Shown here piece after piece: positions 9,297 through 18,188 of a DNA stretch of 64,000 bases; the first letter of the stretch is position 1; the number at the start of each line of letters is the position of its first letter. The stretch covers positions 6,140,501 through 6,204,500 of the forward strand of contig NZ_CP121648.1 of assembly GCF_029714205.1 (NCBI RefSeq). Reading direction: 5' to 3'. This DNA is from Methylobacterium sp. CB376 (GTDB lineage Bacteria > Pseudomonadota > Alphaproteobacteria > Rhizobiales > Beijerinckiaceae). The position numbers and the translations under genes are program-made. The notes beneath the pieces are model-generated. The model saw only the letters and a program-made list of their open reading frames with translations. It did not search any database and was not told the origin of the DNA.

Positions 9297-9919
9297 TCAG
9301 CGCGTGAGCACGATGCGGGTCGCAAGCTCTGTTGGGACCGTCTCCGTCACCCGATAGCCGAGGCCCGGCAGGTCGATGTCCGCAAAGAGGTGCTCGCCCC
9401 GGCCCAGAACAAGGGGCGCACCGCCAAGTGCAATTCGTCGATCGCGCCCGCGAGCAGATACTGGCGAACCGTCGACACACCGCCACCGATCTTGACGTCC
9501 AGATCGCCGGCGGCCTTGGCCTGGGCGAGCGCTGCCTCAATCCCCCCGGTGACGAAATGGAAGATCGTCCTGCCCTCCATCACGATGGGCGCCCGGGTGT
9601 GGTGGGTGAGCATGAAGGTCGGCGCGTAGTACGGGGGATTGTCGCCCCACCAGCCCTTCCAGTCGGGCCCGCCCCAATCGTCGCCGGCCAGCCCGAACAT
9701 GTTGCGGCCGAGGATGAAGGCGCCGAAGCCTTCCGCCGCGGCGCGGGCGAAACGATCATCGGTCCCGCCATCTCGCCCGATCATCGATCGAAAGGTTCGG
9801 GTCGGGAAGAACCACTTGTGTAGCTCCCGACCGCCCTTGCCCATCGGATGCTCCAGGCTCTGGTCCGGGCCGGCCCCGGAGCCGATCACGATGCGCGGCA
9901 GGCAAAAACAATCAGACAT
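9297..9919 (-). pseudogene. Dihydrofolate reductase-like (RibD C-terminal) protein, frameshifted
   Basis: The frame from ATG 9919 gives a RibD_C/DHFR-like protein (GPDQSLEHPMGKGGRELHKW, then DDRFARAAAEGFGAFILGRN and EAALAQAKAAGDLDVKIGGG). At about residue 168 it leaves the family pattern inside AVRPLFWAGAST. Shifting frame by one base near 9405-9412 restores the expected ending LGRGEHLFADIDLPGLGYRV and then TETVPTELATRIVLTR to a TGA at 9297-9299. So a single-base deletion, real or a sequencing error, removes the last third of the domain. The N-terminus (MSDCFCLPRIVIG) also lacks the usual SxDG start, so a second lesion is possible. Confidence 0.8.
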
Positions 9920-10049
9920 GTTCCTGATTACTACGAGTGTTAATGCGTGTATAATTATAGAGGCATCGACGCGTCTGCCATAAGCCCGATCGTCCTCCGC
10001 CCCACGGTTGCTTGAGACACCCCGTTAGCGGACGGTCTCCGCGGCCGGG

Positions 10050-10415
10050 GTGAGGCCGATGACCACACACACGAGGGTGGATGCCGGCGCGGCTGGTCCC
10101 GGCCGAGGCGGGCGCATGTCCCGGCAGCGCAAGCGGGATGCGGTGCTCCGGCTGCTGCGCGGCGAGGACCTGGAGAGCGTCTCGCGCAGCCCGGGCGTGA
10201 CCGCCGCAACCCTGTCGGGCTGGCGCGACGCCTTCCTGGCGGCGGGCGAAGCCGGCTTGGCGACCCGACCCGCCGACGGCGAGGCGCTGGAGAGCGGGCA
10301 ACTGAAGACCAGGCTTGGCGAGATGCTGCTCGAGCGCGAGTTGCTGGAGGCCAAGATCGCTGCCCTGGAGGCGCGGGGCCCCGGCCCTTTGGCCCGCAGG
10401 AGGTCGCGGCCATGA
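10050..10415 (+). CDS. IS3-family OrfA-like transposase subunit
   Basis: 121 aa. The helix-turn-helix region MSRQRKRDAVLRLLRGEDLE continues into VTAATLSGWRDAFLAAGEAG, which is the typical OrfA DNA-binding start; a coiled leucine-rich tail with ERELLEAKIAALEARG would mediate multimerisation. The true start may be the ATG at about residue 23. It precedes the OrfB-like frame by a 4-base overlap, as in IS3 elements where OrfAB is made by programmed frameshifting. Confidence 0.75.
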   Translation: MRPMTTHTRVDAGAAGPGRGGRMSRQRKRDAVLRLLRGEDLESVSRSPGVTAATLSGWRDAFLAAGEAGLATRPADGEALESGQLKTRLGEMLLERELLEAKIAALEARGPGPLARRRSRP

Positions 10416-11295
10416 GCCAGGTCGTCTCGCCGTCCAGCGGCACAGCTTACGGGCTGGCCCGGGTGTGCCGGATCTGGGGCGTGTCGCGCGCCACCGTCCA
10501 CCGCCACCTCTCACCCGCCCGGCCCGAGCCGGCGCGGCGTCCCGGCCCGATCGGCCCGATGCCGGATGCGGCTGGAGGAAATCCGCGCCACCCTCACCGG
10601 CAGCCCCTTCCACGGCGAGGGCCACCGCAAGGTCTGGGCGCGCCTGCGCCACACGGGCGTGCGCACCTCCAAGTGCCGCGTGCTGCGCCTGATGCGCAAC
10701 CATGATCTGCTCGCCCCGTCTCGCGTCGGCGCGCCGCGCGGCCCGCGCACCCACGACGGCACCATCATCCCGGAGGCGGTGGACACGATGTGGGGGACCG
10801 ACCTGACCACCACCTGGACCGGCGAGGGGCAGGTCGCGGTGTTCGTGGCCGTCGACCACTGCTCGGCCGAGTGCGTGGGCCTGCACGCAGCGCGGCGCGC
10901 CACGCGCTTTGAGGCGCTGGAGCCGATCCGCCAGGGCGTACGGCAGCGCTTCGGCGGCTTTGCGGCGAAGGTCGCTGCTGGTCTGAGTGTCCGGCACGAC
11001 CACGGCAGCCAGCACATGTCGGATGACTTCCAGGCCGAACTGGCCTTCTTGAGCATCGCGAATTCGCCCGCCTTTGTGCCTGCGCCGGAGGGCAACGGCT
11101 GCGCCGAGCGCTTCATCCGCACGCTCAAGGAGAACCTGCTCTGGGTGCAGCTTCGACACCGTCGCGGATCTCCGCCGAGCCCTGCTGGCGTTTCGCCAGA
11201 CCTACAACGAGACGTGGCTGATCGAGCGGCACGGGTTCCGCCCACCGGCAGCCGTCCGCGCTGCGCAGCTTCCACCCGCGGCTCTGGCCGCGTAG
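10412..11295 (+). pseudogene. IS3-family OrfB-like DDE transposase, multiple frameshifts
   Basis: The OrfB product can be assembled only by joining three frames: 10412 to about 10565 (GLARVCRIWGVSRATVHRHL), about 10566 to 11150 (MRNHDLLAPSR, MWGTDLTTTW, VRHDHGSQHMSDDF, NGCAERFIRTLKENLLW), and about 11150 to 11295 (DTVADLRRALLAFRQTYNET to the stop). The catalytic triad is recognisable: Asp in WGTDLT, Asp in RHDHGSQ and Glu in CAERFIR. The shifts near 10560 and 11150 make it non-functional. Confidence 0.8.
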
Positions 11296-11430
11296 GCTTC
11301 AGATCGGTGTCTCACAATCCGCGGGCGGTACAATCAGGATATAAGAGCTGTCGACGCCTATCCCACGAAGAAGCTAGTCCGCCGCAATGCTGTGAAGGAC
11401 ACGCGGGCGGGCTTCGCCGCTATAGACGAG

Positions 11431-12396
11431 CTACATAGTCAGTACAATCTTGCCGCGGGGTTTGGCCGAACGCCCTTCGAGAAGGTGATGAGCCGTTCGA
11501 GCCTCCGCAATCGGGAGCGTCAGACCGACATCGACGATCACGCGACCTTCGTCGATCATTGCCACAATCGTCTCAAGGCGCGTACGCGTAACTTCCACGA
11601 GAAAGAAGGCAGCGCGCACACCGTGTACTTGCGCGAGGGTCTGATCAGGCTGTGAGACCGCCGAGATCAGCACGCCGCCCGGCCTCAAGACCGAGAAGGA
11701 GCGCTTCTGCGTTTCGCCACCGACGAGATCGATTACCGCATCGACACTCGTCGCAATATCCTCAAAGCGCGCAGATCGGTAGTTCACGACCTTGTCTGCC
11801 CCAAGACCTTCGACGAAGTCTCTGTCCCGCTCGCTCGCAGTCGCGATGACGAGGGCTCCTGCCTGCTTGGCGAATTGTACAGTATAGGCTCCAACGGCGC
11901 CCGCACCGCCGTGGATCAGAACTGTATCGCCGTGCTGGACATTCGCCTGCTCGAAGAGTGCCTGCCAGGCCGTAACGGCAACCACCGGAACCGCTGCGGC
12001 TTCGACCACACCCAGTGATGCGGGGCGCCGTGCGATCATGTCCGCCGAGGCGACGGCGTACTCCGCGTAGCCGCCCGTGAAGCGGGCGTTCGTGACGCCG
12101 AAGATGGGATCGCCGACATGCAGGCCGGTCACTGCGGGGCCGACCGCTTCCACGATGCCGGAGATGTCCGAGCCAAGGGTCAGTGGCAGCGGTTGCGGCA
12201 GTACGCTCTTCCCAGCCCGGATCCAGGCATCCCAGGGGCCAACGCCCGCAGCTTCGACACGGACGAGCACCTCACCTTCGGCAGCTGTCGGCCGCTCGAT
12301 CTCTTCCAGCACAATCGCATCGACATTGCCAAACGCGTGGATGCGCGCCGCGGTCATAATGGATGAATCTGAGGCGGCACGATCGACATTGGTCAT
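11431..12396 (-). CDS. NADP-dependent zinc-less alcohol dehydrogenase / quinone oxidoreductase family protein
   Basis: 321 aa from ATG 12396, preceded by GGAGGTGACC. It has the MDR superfamily layout: a GroES-like N-terminal domain (about 20-130, with LVRVEAAGVGPWDAWIRAGK) and a Rossmann domain with GGAGAVGAYTVQFAKQAGA at about 160-178. The catalytic-zinc cysteine and histidine of true alcohol dehydrogenases are not seen, so it belongs with quinone oxidoreductase/ADH_zinc_2-type enzymes. It follows the cupin gene by 10 bases and the two are probably co-transcribed. Its stop lies close to the IS3 remnant, but the C-terminal GKIVLTM looks natural. Confidence 0.88.
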   Translation of the reverse strand: MTNVDRAASDSSIMTAARIHAFGNVDAIVLEEIERPTAAEGEVLVRVEAAGVGPWDAWIRAGKSVLPQPLPLTLGSDISGIVEAVGPAVTGLHVGDPIFGVTNARFTGGYAEYAVASADMIARRPASLGVVEAAAVPVVAVTAWQALFEQANVQHGDTVLIHGGAGAVGAYTVQFAKQAGALVIATASERDRDFVEGLGADKVVNYRSARFEDIATSVDAVIDLVGGETQKRSFSVLRPGGVLISAVSQPDQTLAQVHGVRAAFFLVEVTRTRLETIVAMIDEGRVIVDVGLTLPIAEARTAHHLLEGRSAKPRGKIVLTM

Positions 12397-12406
12397 GGTC
12401 ACCTCC

Positions 12407-12844
12407 TCATTTGCTCGGGGTGGTGAGAACGGCGCCATCATCCGCGACGAAGACCGCAAGCAGGCGTGCTGGCTCGGTCCTGCTAGCGTTCTCTGAGATG
12501 AGGTGTTCGCTGCCGGGAGGCTCAAAGAAGCTCTCGCCTGCCTTGTAGACGCGAGCCGCGCCAGTCGCGGAGTTCTGGGAGCGGATCTCTCCGGAGAGCA
12601 CATACGCGAAGACACTGCCTGCGTGCCTGTGAGCCGGCGAGGCTTGCCCCGGTGCATACGTCACCACGACGGCCGACAGAGTCTTGCCGGAAGCGTTGGC
12701 CAAGGCCTGCTGCATGACCGGCGTCACCGTCTCATGGCCGGCGCTGCTGGCCTCGTGCGCATCAGACGTTCGAAGGGCGGACAGGGCGAGGGCGCCTGCG
12801 GCGATCATGGCGGTCCTCAACGCGGGATGGGCGACTATGATCAT
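12407..12844 (-). CDS. Secreted cupin domain protein
   Basis: 145 aa. An N-terminal signal peptide (residues 1 to about 29, MIIVAHPALRTAMIAAGALA then a DAHEA junction) precedes one small beta-barrel cupin domain with PGQASPAHRHAGSVFAYVLS (about 64-83) and PPGSEHLISENAS, which supply the metal-binding histidines. Periplasmic location inferred. It is upstream of the alcohol dehydrogenase-like gene with 10 bases between them. Function unknown; small cupins of this type often bind metals or act as isomerases or dioxygenases. Confidence 0.85.
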   Translation of the reverse strand: MIIVAHPALRTAMIAAGALALSALRTSDAHEASSAGHETVTPVMQQALANASGKTLSAVVVTYAPGQASPAHRHAGSVFAYVLSGEIRSQNSATGAARVYKAGESFFEPPGSEHLISENASRTEPARLLAVFVADDGAVLTTPSK

Positions 12845-12896
12845 AACGGCTCTCCGGTGCGATGTTGAACTGCCGCCTCGTCGGATAGGAGCACTT

Positions 12897-12998
12897 GAGC
12901 AGGATCCGATCGCGCTGCAATCATATATTACTCTAAGTCATTAATATTTTCGGATTTCCTGCGCCGAACCAGCATCCACTTCGTCTGGATATGCTCTA
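12897..12998. repeat. Two-hairpin dispersed repeat, diverged copy E
   Basis: Aligns base by base with the copies at 21338 and 58213 (GAGCAGGATCCGATCGCGC then GCCGAACCAGCATCCACTTC and TGCTCT), but one arm of the first hairpin has decayed into an AT-rich tract. It lies between the cupin start and the SDR pseudogene. Confidence 0.7.
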
Positions 12999-13044
12999 GT
13001 ATGCCAGCAAGCACCGGGCCAGAGGGATTGATCGCCTTCAGACC

Positions 13045-13863
13045 TTACGCCATCCCCTTGCCAATCGAACCGCCGTCATCGACGAAGAGGGTCTGCCCCG
13101 TGGTGAAGCCGGCGTCCTCGGACAGGAGGAACTCGATGGCGGCGGCGATCTCCTCGGGCCGGCTAGAGCATTTTCCGGCGAAGTGGACGCCGATTCACCG
13201 CGGAAAATGCCTCAAAACCAGAGGCCTAGAGCAAGAGCCGATTGCAACGCGATCGGTTCTTGCTCTCGTCGCCGCGTCGGGATCATGGAGAGAAAGCGGG
13301 CTTCAGCTTGGCTGCCGACCGGGGTGTTGCGGCGGAACATCTCCGTCTCGACGGGCCCTGGCGCGACCGCGTTCACGGCGATGCCGGTCTCGGCCAATTC
13401 CATGGCCCACGTCCGAGTGAGGCTGTTCAGCGCCGCCTTAGCCGCGGCGTAAGCGCTGCGCAGGGGCGTTCCGGTCACCACGAGGCGGCTCACGTGGACG
13501 ATCCGTCCCCATCCCTTCCCCGCAGCGCCAGCAAGATCGCCTGCGTGGCCACGAGCGCGGGATGCACATTCATCCTGAAGAGATCGTCGACATCGGCCAG
13601 ATCGATCTGCCCAAGGGGGCTAGCCGCGCCAGGCCGACGTTGTTGACGACCCCGTCGAACGAAATTCGCTCGGCGAGTTCAGCGATGGCCGCTTGCGCAG
13701 CGCGCGTGTCGTTCAGGTCGATCGGGACCAGTGTGCCCGGAAACGCCGGGTCCTCGGCGCGGGCGATCCCAACCACGCGGTGCCCAGCCTTTGCCAAGCG
13801 TTCTGACAGCCCGCGGCCTATGCCCCTGCTGGCGCCGGTCACGAGGAAGATGCGTTCGATCAT
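13045..13863 (-). pseudogene. SDR family oxidoreductase, two frameshifts plus a repeat insertion
   Basis: A complete short-chain dehydrogenase can be pieced together: RIFLVTGASRGIGRGLSERL at the start, FDGVVNNVGLARLAPLG, then after a one-base shift near 13612 QIDLADVDDLFRMNVHPAL, after a second shift near 13530 GWGRIVHVSRLVVTG, then SAYAAAKAALNSLTRTWAME with the YxxxK site, VAPGPVETEMFRRNTPVGSQ, and finally RPEEIAAAIEFLLSEDAGFT and GQTLFVDDGGSIGKGMA to a TAA. Between the last two blocks lies a 100-bp two-hairpin repeat (13167-13266) that adds a stop codon. The gene is therefore inactivated three ways. Confidence 0.9.
13167..13266. repeat. Two-hairpin dispersed repeat, copy B, inserted in a coding region
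   Basis: About 100 bases in the reverse orientation, from AGAGCATTTTCC to TTGCTCT. It splits the SDR reading frame between the MIPTRR segment and the RPEEIAAA segment. On both sides the SDR sequence is family-like, so the repeat arrived after the gene existed. No clear target duplication longer than 2-3 bases can be read. Confidence 0.88.
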
Positions 13864-13923
13864 GTCGAGCTCTTGCTCCTGGTAGGAACCGGCGCGTCAC
13901 GTGCGGGTCTGGGGACGTGTGAG

Positions 13924-14574
13924 TCAGCGGCCTGCCGCGGCCCACTTCGAGGACAGGATGACGCTGCACATGTCGATCCTGCGGAACTGCGGATCCTTGT
14001 AGGCCAGCACGTCGTCGTTGAATGTCCCGACGGTGCTGCCGGGACGGTGCTTCATGCCTTCGTAGAAGGCGTCGATGATCCCATGCTCGAAATGCGGGTC
14101 GCGAGGAGCCGCCGCGACAACCGCCTGACGCTCCGCAACGGTGAACTCATCGTATCCGCGGCCCGCGACGTCCATGCCGGCTCCCGCCTGGACCAATGCG
14201 ATCTCTGGCCGCATGAACTCCGGGATCCCGGGCGTAGTGTGAAGGGCGATCGCGTTCCACACGATCTCAAGATCGGTGTCCGGCAAGCCGTGGCTGCGCA
14301 GGAAATCACGCGCGGCGTTCGCCCCATCGACTTCGAACCGAAGCTGGCTGTCGCGGAACGAGCCCGTCAGGCCGATGTCGTGGAACATGGCAGCCGCGTA
14401 GAGCAGCTCGGCGTCGAAGGTCATGCCCATGCGTCGGCCCTTCAGAGCGCCCCAGAAATAGACCCGCACCGAATGGTGGAAGAGCAGGTCGCCTTCGGTG
14501 TCGCGGACGAACTCGGTCACCTTCCGCGCGAGGGCGCTGTCGGGAACGCTGACACCCGAAATCTCCTGGATCAT
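13924..14574 (-). CDS. HD domain-containing protein (cyanamide hydratase-like)
   Basis: 216 aa from ATG 14574 (AGGAG upstream). HD-superfamily metal motifs are present: a histidine in LLFHHSVRVYFWG, the HD pair in LLYAAAMFHDIGLTG, and NAIALHTTPGIPEF further on. The layout, with a short N-terminal region and the R-H-HD-H-D order, resembles the HD proteins related to cyanamide hydratase rather than cyclic-di-GMP HD-GYP enzymes. It is divergent from the MocR-type regulator at 14776, with 201 bases between the starts, so that regulator probably controls it. Catalytic activity not provable here. Confidence 0.85.
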   Translation of the reverse strand: MIQEISGVSVPDSALARKVTEFVRDTEGDLLFHHSVRVYFWGALKGRRMGMTFDAELLYAAAMFHDIGLTGSFRDSQLRFEVDGANAARDFLRSHGLPDTDLEIVWNAIALHTTPGIPEFMRPEIALVQAGAGMDVAGRGYDEFTVAERQAVVAAAPRDPHFEHGIIDAFYEGMKHRPGSTVGTFNDDVLAYKDPQFRRIDMCSVILSSKWAAAGR

Positions 14575-14775
14575 CACAGTGCTCCTGTTCGATTGCGGAA
14601 CCCTCCGCGTCACCGGCCCACCGTCCAGCGCCAAGTCCGCATCAGCGCGCTGAAATCGCGTCAGCACGGCCCGTGCCCTGAGTGGCCTCCGGCCGGTGCT
14701 TGAGGCCTGAAGATCGTCCCCGCCTGGGCCAGCGAAAAGCACCAAGAATGCGCAAAAACGCTGTACTATGAGCGC

Positions 14776-16194
14776 ATGGCCAAAGCGCTGACGTTAAGCC
14801 TCGACCGATCGGCGCAGCGTTCGCTGGCCGAGCAGATCCAGCTGGGGATCTCCAAGGCCATCAACGATGGCGTGCTGAGCCCCGGCGCGCGATTGCCATC
14901 ATGGCAGGACCTCGCGGCGCAGCTCGGGGTGGCCCGCGGGACGGTGCGGACGGCCTACGAGAAGCTCGCCGCCGCCCAGCTGATCGAGGCCTCCCGCGCC
15001 ACGGGCACGCGCGTCGCACAGCGGCCTCGAAGCCGAGCGGGCGGCGGGGAGCCCGCAGACGCGGGGCCGTTCATTGCAGCCTACGAGGCAATGATCCAGG
15101 GACCGGCTCACTTCCAGATGGGAGTGCCGGGGAGCGATACCTTCCCGGCGACCCTCCTGTCGCGCCTTCGTGCGCGCGCGGTACGCGCCGAGGCGAGCGC
15201 CTCGCCGCTCTATCCAGACCCGAGGGGCGAGCTCGACCTCAGGCGCGAGATCGCAGGCTATCTGGCCGTCGCTCGAGGGCTCGCTTGCTCGCCCTCCCAG
15301 GTGATCATTACGGCTGGGTTCGGTGGGGGACTCGGCCTGACGCTCCACGTCCTTGGCCTCGACGGCCGCAAGGCATGGATGGAGGACCCCGGCTTCCCTT
15401 GGTCTCGAAGGGCTCTGGAGCTCGCGCGCCTGTCGCTCGCGCCGATCCCGGTCGACGCAGACGGAATGGATGTCGACCAGGGGCTGCGCCTCCATCCGGA
15501 CGCCAAACTTGTGCTGGTGACGCCCGGTCAGCAGGCGCCTCTAGGTGGCGCTCTTTCGCTTGAGAGACGCCTTCGTCTCTTGGAGTGGGCCTCGACGAAC
15601 CGTGCCTGGATCATCGAGGACGACTACCTCAGCGAGCTGCAATTGTCGGGGCGGGCTGCGCCGGCGCTCGCCTCGCTCGATCGCGCGGGCCGCGTCATCC
15701 ACATCGGCTCATTCAGCAAGACGATCAGCCCTAGCCTGCGGCTCGGTTTCGTGGTCGCGCCCGCCGAAATGGTCTCGCGGTTTGCTGAGACGGCCGCGTG
15801 CCTCTCGCCGCCGCCGGGTCCGTCGGTCCAACTTGCGATCGCCGAGTTCATGCGCGAGGGGCACTACATGCGTCATCTGAGGCGCACCAAGCGCGCCTAC
15901 GCCACGAAACGGCAGGCGGTGATAGAGCGCCTCAGGGGCTTTGTCGCCGCCGATCAGCTCACGACGTCCGGGTTGGCCGTACTGCTGAGGTTGCCCGGCT
16001 CGACGTCCGACCTGCGTGTGGCGAGCGAGGTCTGGCTGCTCGGCATGTCCCCAACGCCTCTTTCGCCCTGGTATACGTCATTGGACGGAGCCAGGTCGGC
16101 GCTTCTGCTGGGGGTCGCGACCGCGCCGACAAAGGACCTCGACCGCGTGTGCGAACGGCTGGTTCAGGCGATTGAACGATGTACCCTGCGGTAG
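14776..16194 (+). CDS. MocR/PdxR-type GntR regulator with aminotransferase domain
   Basis: 472 aa. The N-terminal GntR winged helix lies at about residues 15-80 (SLAEQIQLGISKAINDGVLS, PGARLPSWQDLAAQLGVARG). The rest is a fold-type I aminotransferase domain with the PLP lysine in HIGSFSKTISPSLRLGF (about 315-331) and the DDY segment IIEDDYLSEL. MocR proteins use PLP as a sensor and are usually not metabolic aminotransferases. The gene begins almost at the presumed transcript start and faces the HD-domain gene, its most likely target. Length and both domains are normal. Confidence 0.93.
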   Translation: MAKALTLSLDRSAQRSLAEQIQLGISKAINDGVLSPGARLPSWQDLAAQLGVARGTVRTAYEKLAAAQLIEASRATGTRVAQRPRSRAGGGEPADAGPFIAAYEAMIQGPAHFQMGVPGSDTFPATLLSRLRARAVRAEASASPLYPDPRGELDLRREIAGYLAVARGLACSPSQVIITAGFGGGLGLTLHVLGLDGRKAWMEDPGFPWSRRALELARLSLAPIPVDADGMDVDQGLRLHPDAKLVLVTPGQQAPLGGALSLERRLRLLEWASTNRAWIIEDDYLSELQLSGRAAPALASLDRAGRVIHIGSFSKTISPSLRLGFVVAPAEMVSRFAETAACLSPPPGPSVQLAIAEFMREGHYMRHLRRTKRAYATKRQAVIERLRGFVAADQLTTSGLAVLLRLPGSTSDLRVASEVWLLGMSPTPLSPWYTSLDGARSALLLGVATAPTKDLDRVCERLVQAIERCTLR

Positions 16195-16887
16195 GGAAGG
16201 TGGCCGAGCTCAGAGGCGTGCTGATTAGGGTGGGTATCTGGGGCCGAGCTCTGCGTCACCGAGCCTCGCTGATGGCGCTCTTCCCCTTCCTCGCTCGAGA
16301 AAACCGTATCACGAACTCAAACGGCCGCAAAACCCTCGCAACCGCACATTCCCGACATCCGCCGCGAGGGGCCGCTCAGGGTCATTCTCACCCAGTCTGG
16401 ATCGGTCCGGCCATTAGCTTAGTTGCGCCGATCGCGATCCCGGCAGACACCCGGGCGACATGGCCCGGCAGTGACGCGCCTGCCAACGAAACGCGAAACG
16501 TGGCAGCACATCGGTGTGATCAGGACCGTTTCGATCGTGCCATCAGACGCGTCCCTCGACAGAGTCAATGCCGAGCAGCGGGGTTGTGAGCAGCCTGCGA
16601 CATGGCGCGTGTCCCGGGAGTGGCTACCCGGTCATAGCCACCCACCTCTCACCAGCGCATCGGGAAGAATGCCCAGGGCGACATGAAACCGGAGCGCGAG
16701 GCAAGCTGGCAATGCTTAGAGGTTCGTCAACCATCTTCGATCAAGCATGCCGCTGGGAACGGACGCTCAGTGCCCCCTTCACGGAGGACGTGCTCAACCC
16801 GGAGCAGGCGATCCTAGGTCGGGTACGGACACAGAGCGACTCTCGAGCGTCGAACGCCAGTTGTGCGGATCGGATGAGGGCTCTGCA
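16195..16887. other. Intergenic region with an old element relic
   Basis: About 690 bases with no convincing gene on either strand. At 16337-16391 it holds another copy of the relic motif (CGCAACCGCACATTCCCGAC, then GCGAGGGGCCGCTCAGGGTC). The last 200 bases upstream of the M23 gene presumably include its promoter. Confidence 0.5.
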
Positions 16888-17748
16888 ATGCTTGTACCCC
16901 GCCTGACCGGGAAAGGTCTGTCATCCTGTTGCGCTCTGACGGTAGGCCTTGGCATACTCGCAAGCCCAGCAAGGTCTACTCCGGCGATCGATATTGAGGC
17001 GGTGCTGTCTACTCTGCCTCTGCCCCCGGACGTTGACCCGCCCACGTACGCAAGTCTTACGGAAGAGCTTCCGCTCAAGAAGCTCATACTTGGCAAACCT
17101 GTAGCTGACGGGAATTTACGGTCGGGCTTCGGCATCCGGCGGCATCCCATTCTCCATTCGTCCAAGATGCATACCGGTGTTGATTGGGCTGCCCGGCTCG
17201 GCGCACCGATTCTCTCAGCCGGTGAGGGAACGGTGATCTTGGCGAAATGGGCTGCAGGCTACGGCCGGCGTCTGGAGATCCAGCATGCTGATGGTGTGGT
17301 CACTGCCTACTCTCACATGTCTCGCTTCGGCACGGACATCCAGCCTGGGACCAGGGTGCGCCAGGGGCAGGTGATTGGGTTTGTGGGCAGTACGGGTCTC
17401 TCGACGGGGCCGCATCTCCACTTCGAGGTGCTGGTCAACGGCGACTTCGTTGATCCTATGGACATTTATGCGCCGGGAGGTGTGCGCGTCGCGGCAAAAG
17501 TCCAGAAGGCCCCACCCACAGACGGGCGGACTGCCACCGCCTCCGCCCAGCGAGTTGCGGCACTCGAAATTTCGGCAGTCCCGCTTGCGCAGCCCGCTAC
17601 AAAGCTGCCTCAGTTAGCGCAGCATACGCTCGCCCGGCGGATAGCGGCTGGACCTTCCAGATTGGCCGAGAAATGGGCTGAGCATGACCACAGGATGAGG
17701 GCGATCGAGTCAAGGATCACTGCCTCATCTCTCATGATTATGCGCTGA
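16888..17748 (+). CDS. M23 family (LytM-type) metallopeptidase
   Basis: 286 aa from ATG 16888, which begins a plausible signal sequence (GLSSCCALTVGLGILAS); the frame is open further upstream but that part looks non-coding. The LytM domain covers about residues 75-190, with SGFGIRRHPILHSSKMHTGV holding the first H...D zinc ligands, and GLSTGPHLHFEV holding the HxH motif. Such enzymes cut peptide cross-links in peptidoglycan, or activate amidases when ligands are missing; here the ligands look complete. The C-terminal 95 residues are unstructured and basic. An L,D-transpeptidase gene lies 440 bases on, on the other strand. Confidence 0.9.
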   Translation: MLVPRLTGKGLSSCCALTVGLGILASPARSTPAIDIEAVLSTLPLPPDVDPPTYASLTEELPLKKLILGKPVADGNLRSGFGIRRHPILHSSKMHTGVDWAARLGAPILSAGEGTVILAKWAAGYGRRLEIQHADGVVTAYSHMSRFGTDIQPGTRVRQGQVIGFVGSTGLSTGPHLHFEVLVNGDFVDPMDIYAPGGVRVAAKVQKAPPTDGRTATASAQRVAALEISAVPLAQPATKLPQLAQHTLARRIAAGPSRLAEKWAEHDHRMRAIESRITASSLMIMR

Positions 17749-17936
17749 TGAACCAAAATAGAACGCCAAGACCGCTACTTCGGCGCGCGACGTGCCCGTG
17801 CACCCCGATCTCCCGCGAGTTGCCCGTTCACACCAACGCTTCGTGTGGACGTGGAGACCCGAGTTCACAAGCGTTCACTCGGAAGCGCATCGCACTCGGC
17901 GGCGGTCATCGATCTGGTGGGAAGCGACAGCCGCGC

Positions 17937-18140
17937 GTTGATCTTCGCTCCGTCCGACGCTGGTTCATCCGCAAGGCCATGGTCGCGCCTGGGGATGGTG
18001 TTGCTATCTTCCGTCAGCGGATCGTTGATGTGGTCGGACACTCGAAGACGGGTAATCCACTTGCTATGACCATGGGCCGCTATCCTGGCCGGGCCTATCT
18101 GACGGCGTTACGCACCTGCTTGGAGGCGGTGAAGCGGCCG
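17937..18140 (+). pseudogene. Tyrosine recombinase (integrase) C-terminal relic
   Basis: About 68 codons with integrase C-terminal features: DLRSVRRWFIRKAM (box II arginine region), then VVGHSKTGNPLAMTMGRYPG, resembling the GH ... tyrosine box of XerC/D-type recombinases with Tyr in GRYPG. No N-terminal or core-binding domain is present upstream in frame. A relic of an integrated element. Confidence 0.6.
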
Positions 18141-18188
18141 AATGTTCGAGGCGAGGCAGGTGCCCACGCTGACTTGGCCGAAGCTGTT

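Larger units (their letters stand above)
10013..11314 (+). mobile_element. Decayed IS3-family insertion sequence
   Basis: About 1.3 kb bounded by short inverted ends, TGAGACACC at 10013-10021 and GGTGTCTCA at 11306-11314, with the TG...CA termini typical of IS3-family elements. No matching direct repeat of the target is visible at the two edges. Inside are an orfA-like helix-turn-helix frame and an orfB-like DDE integrase broken by at least two frameshifts. It should no longer be self-mobile. Confidence 0.75.

Noticed and set aside
11392..11655. Small plus-strand frame after the IS3 element
   Set aside because: It is antisense to the end of the alcohol dehydrogenase-like gene, whose family motifs are clear.
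14776..16194. Metabolic aminotransferase
   Set aside because: The N-terminal GntR domain is complete and the layout is that of MocR regulators.
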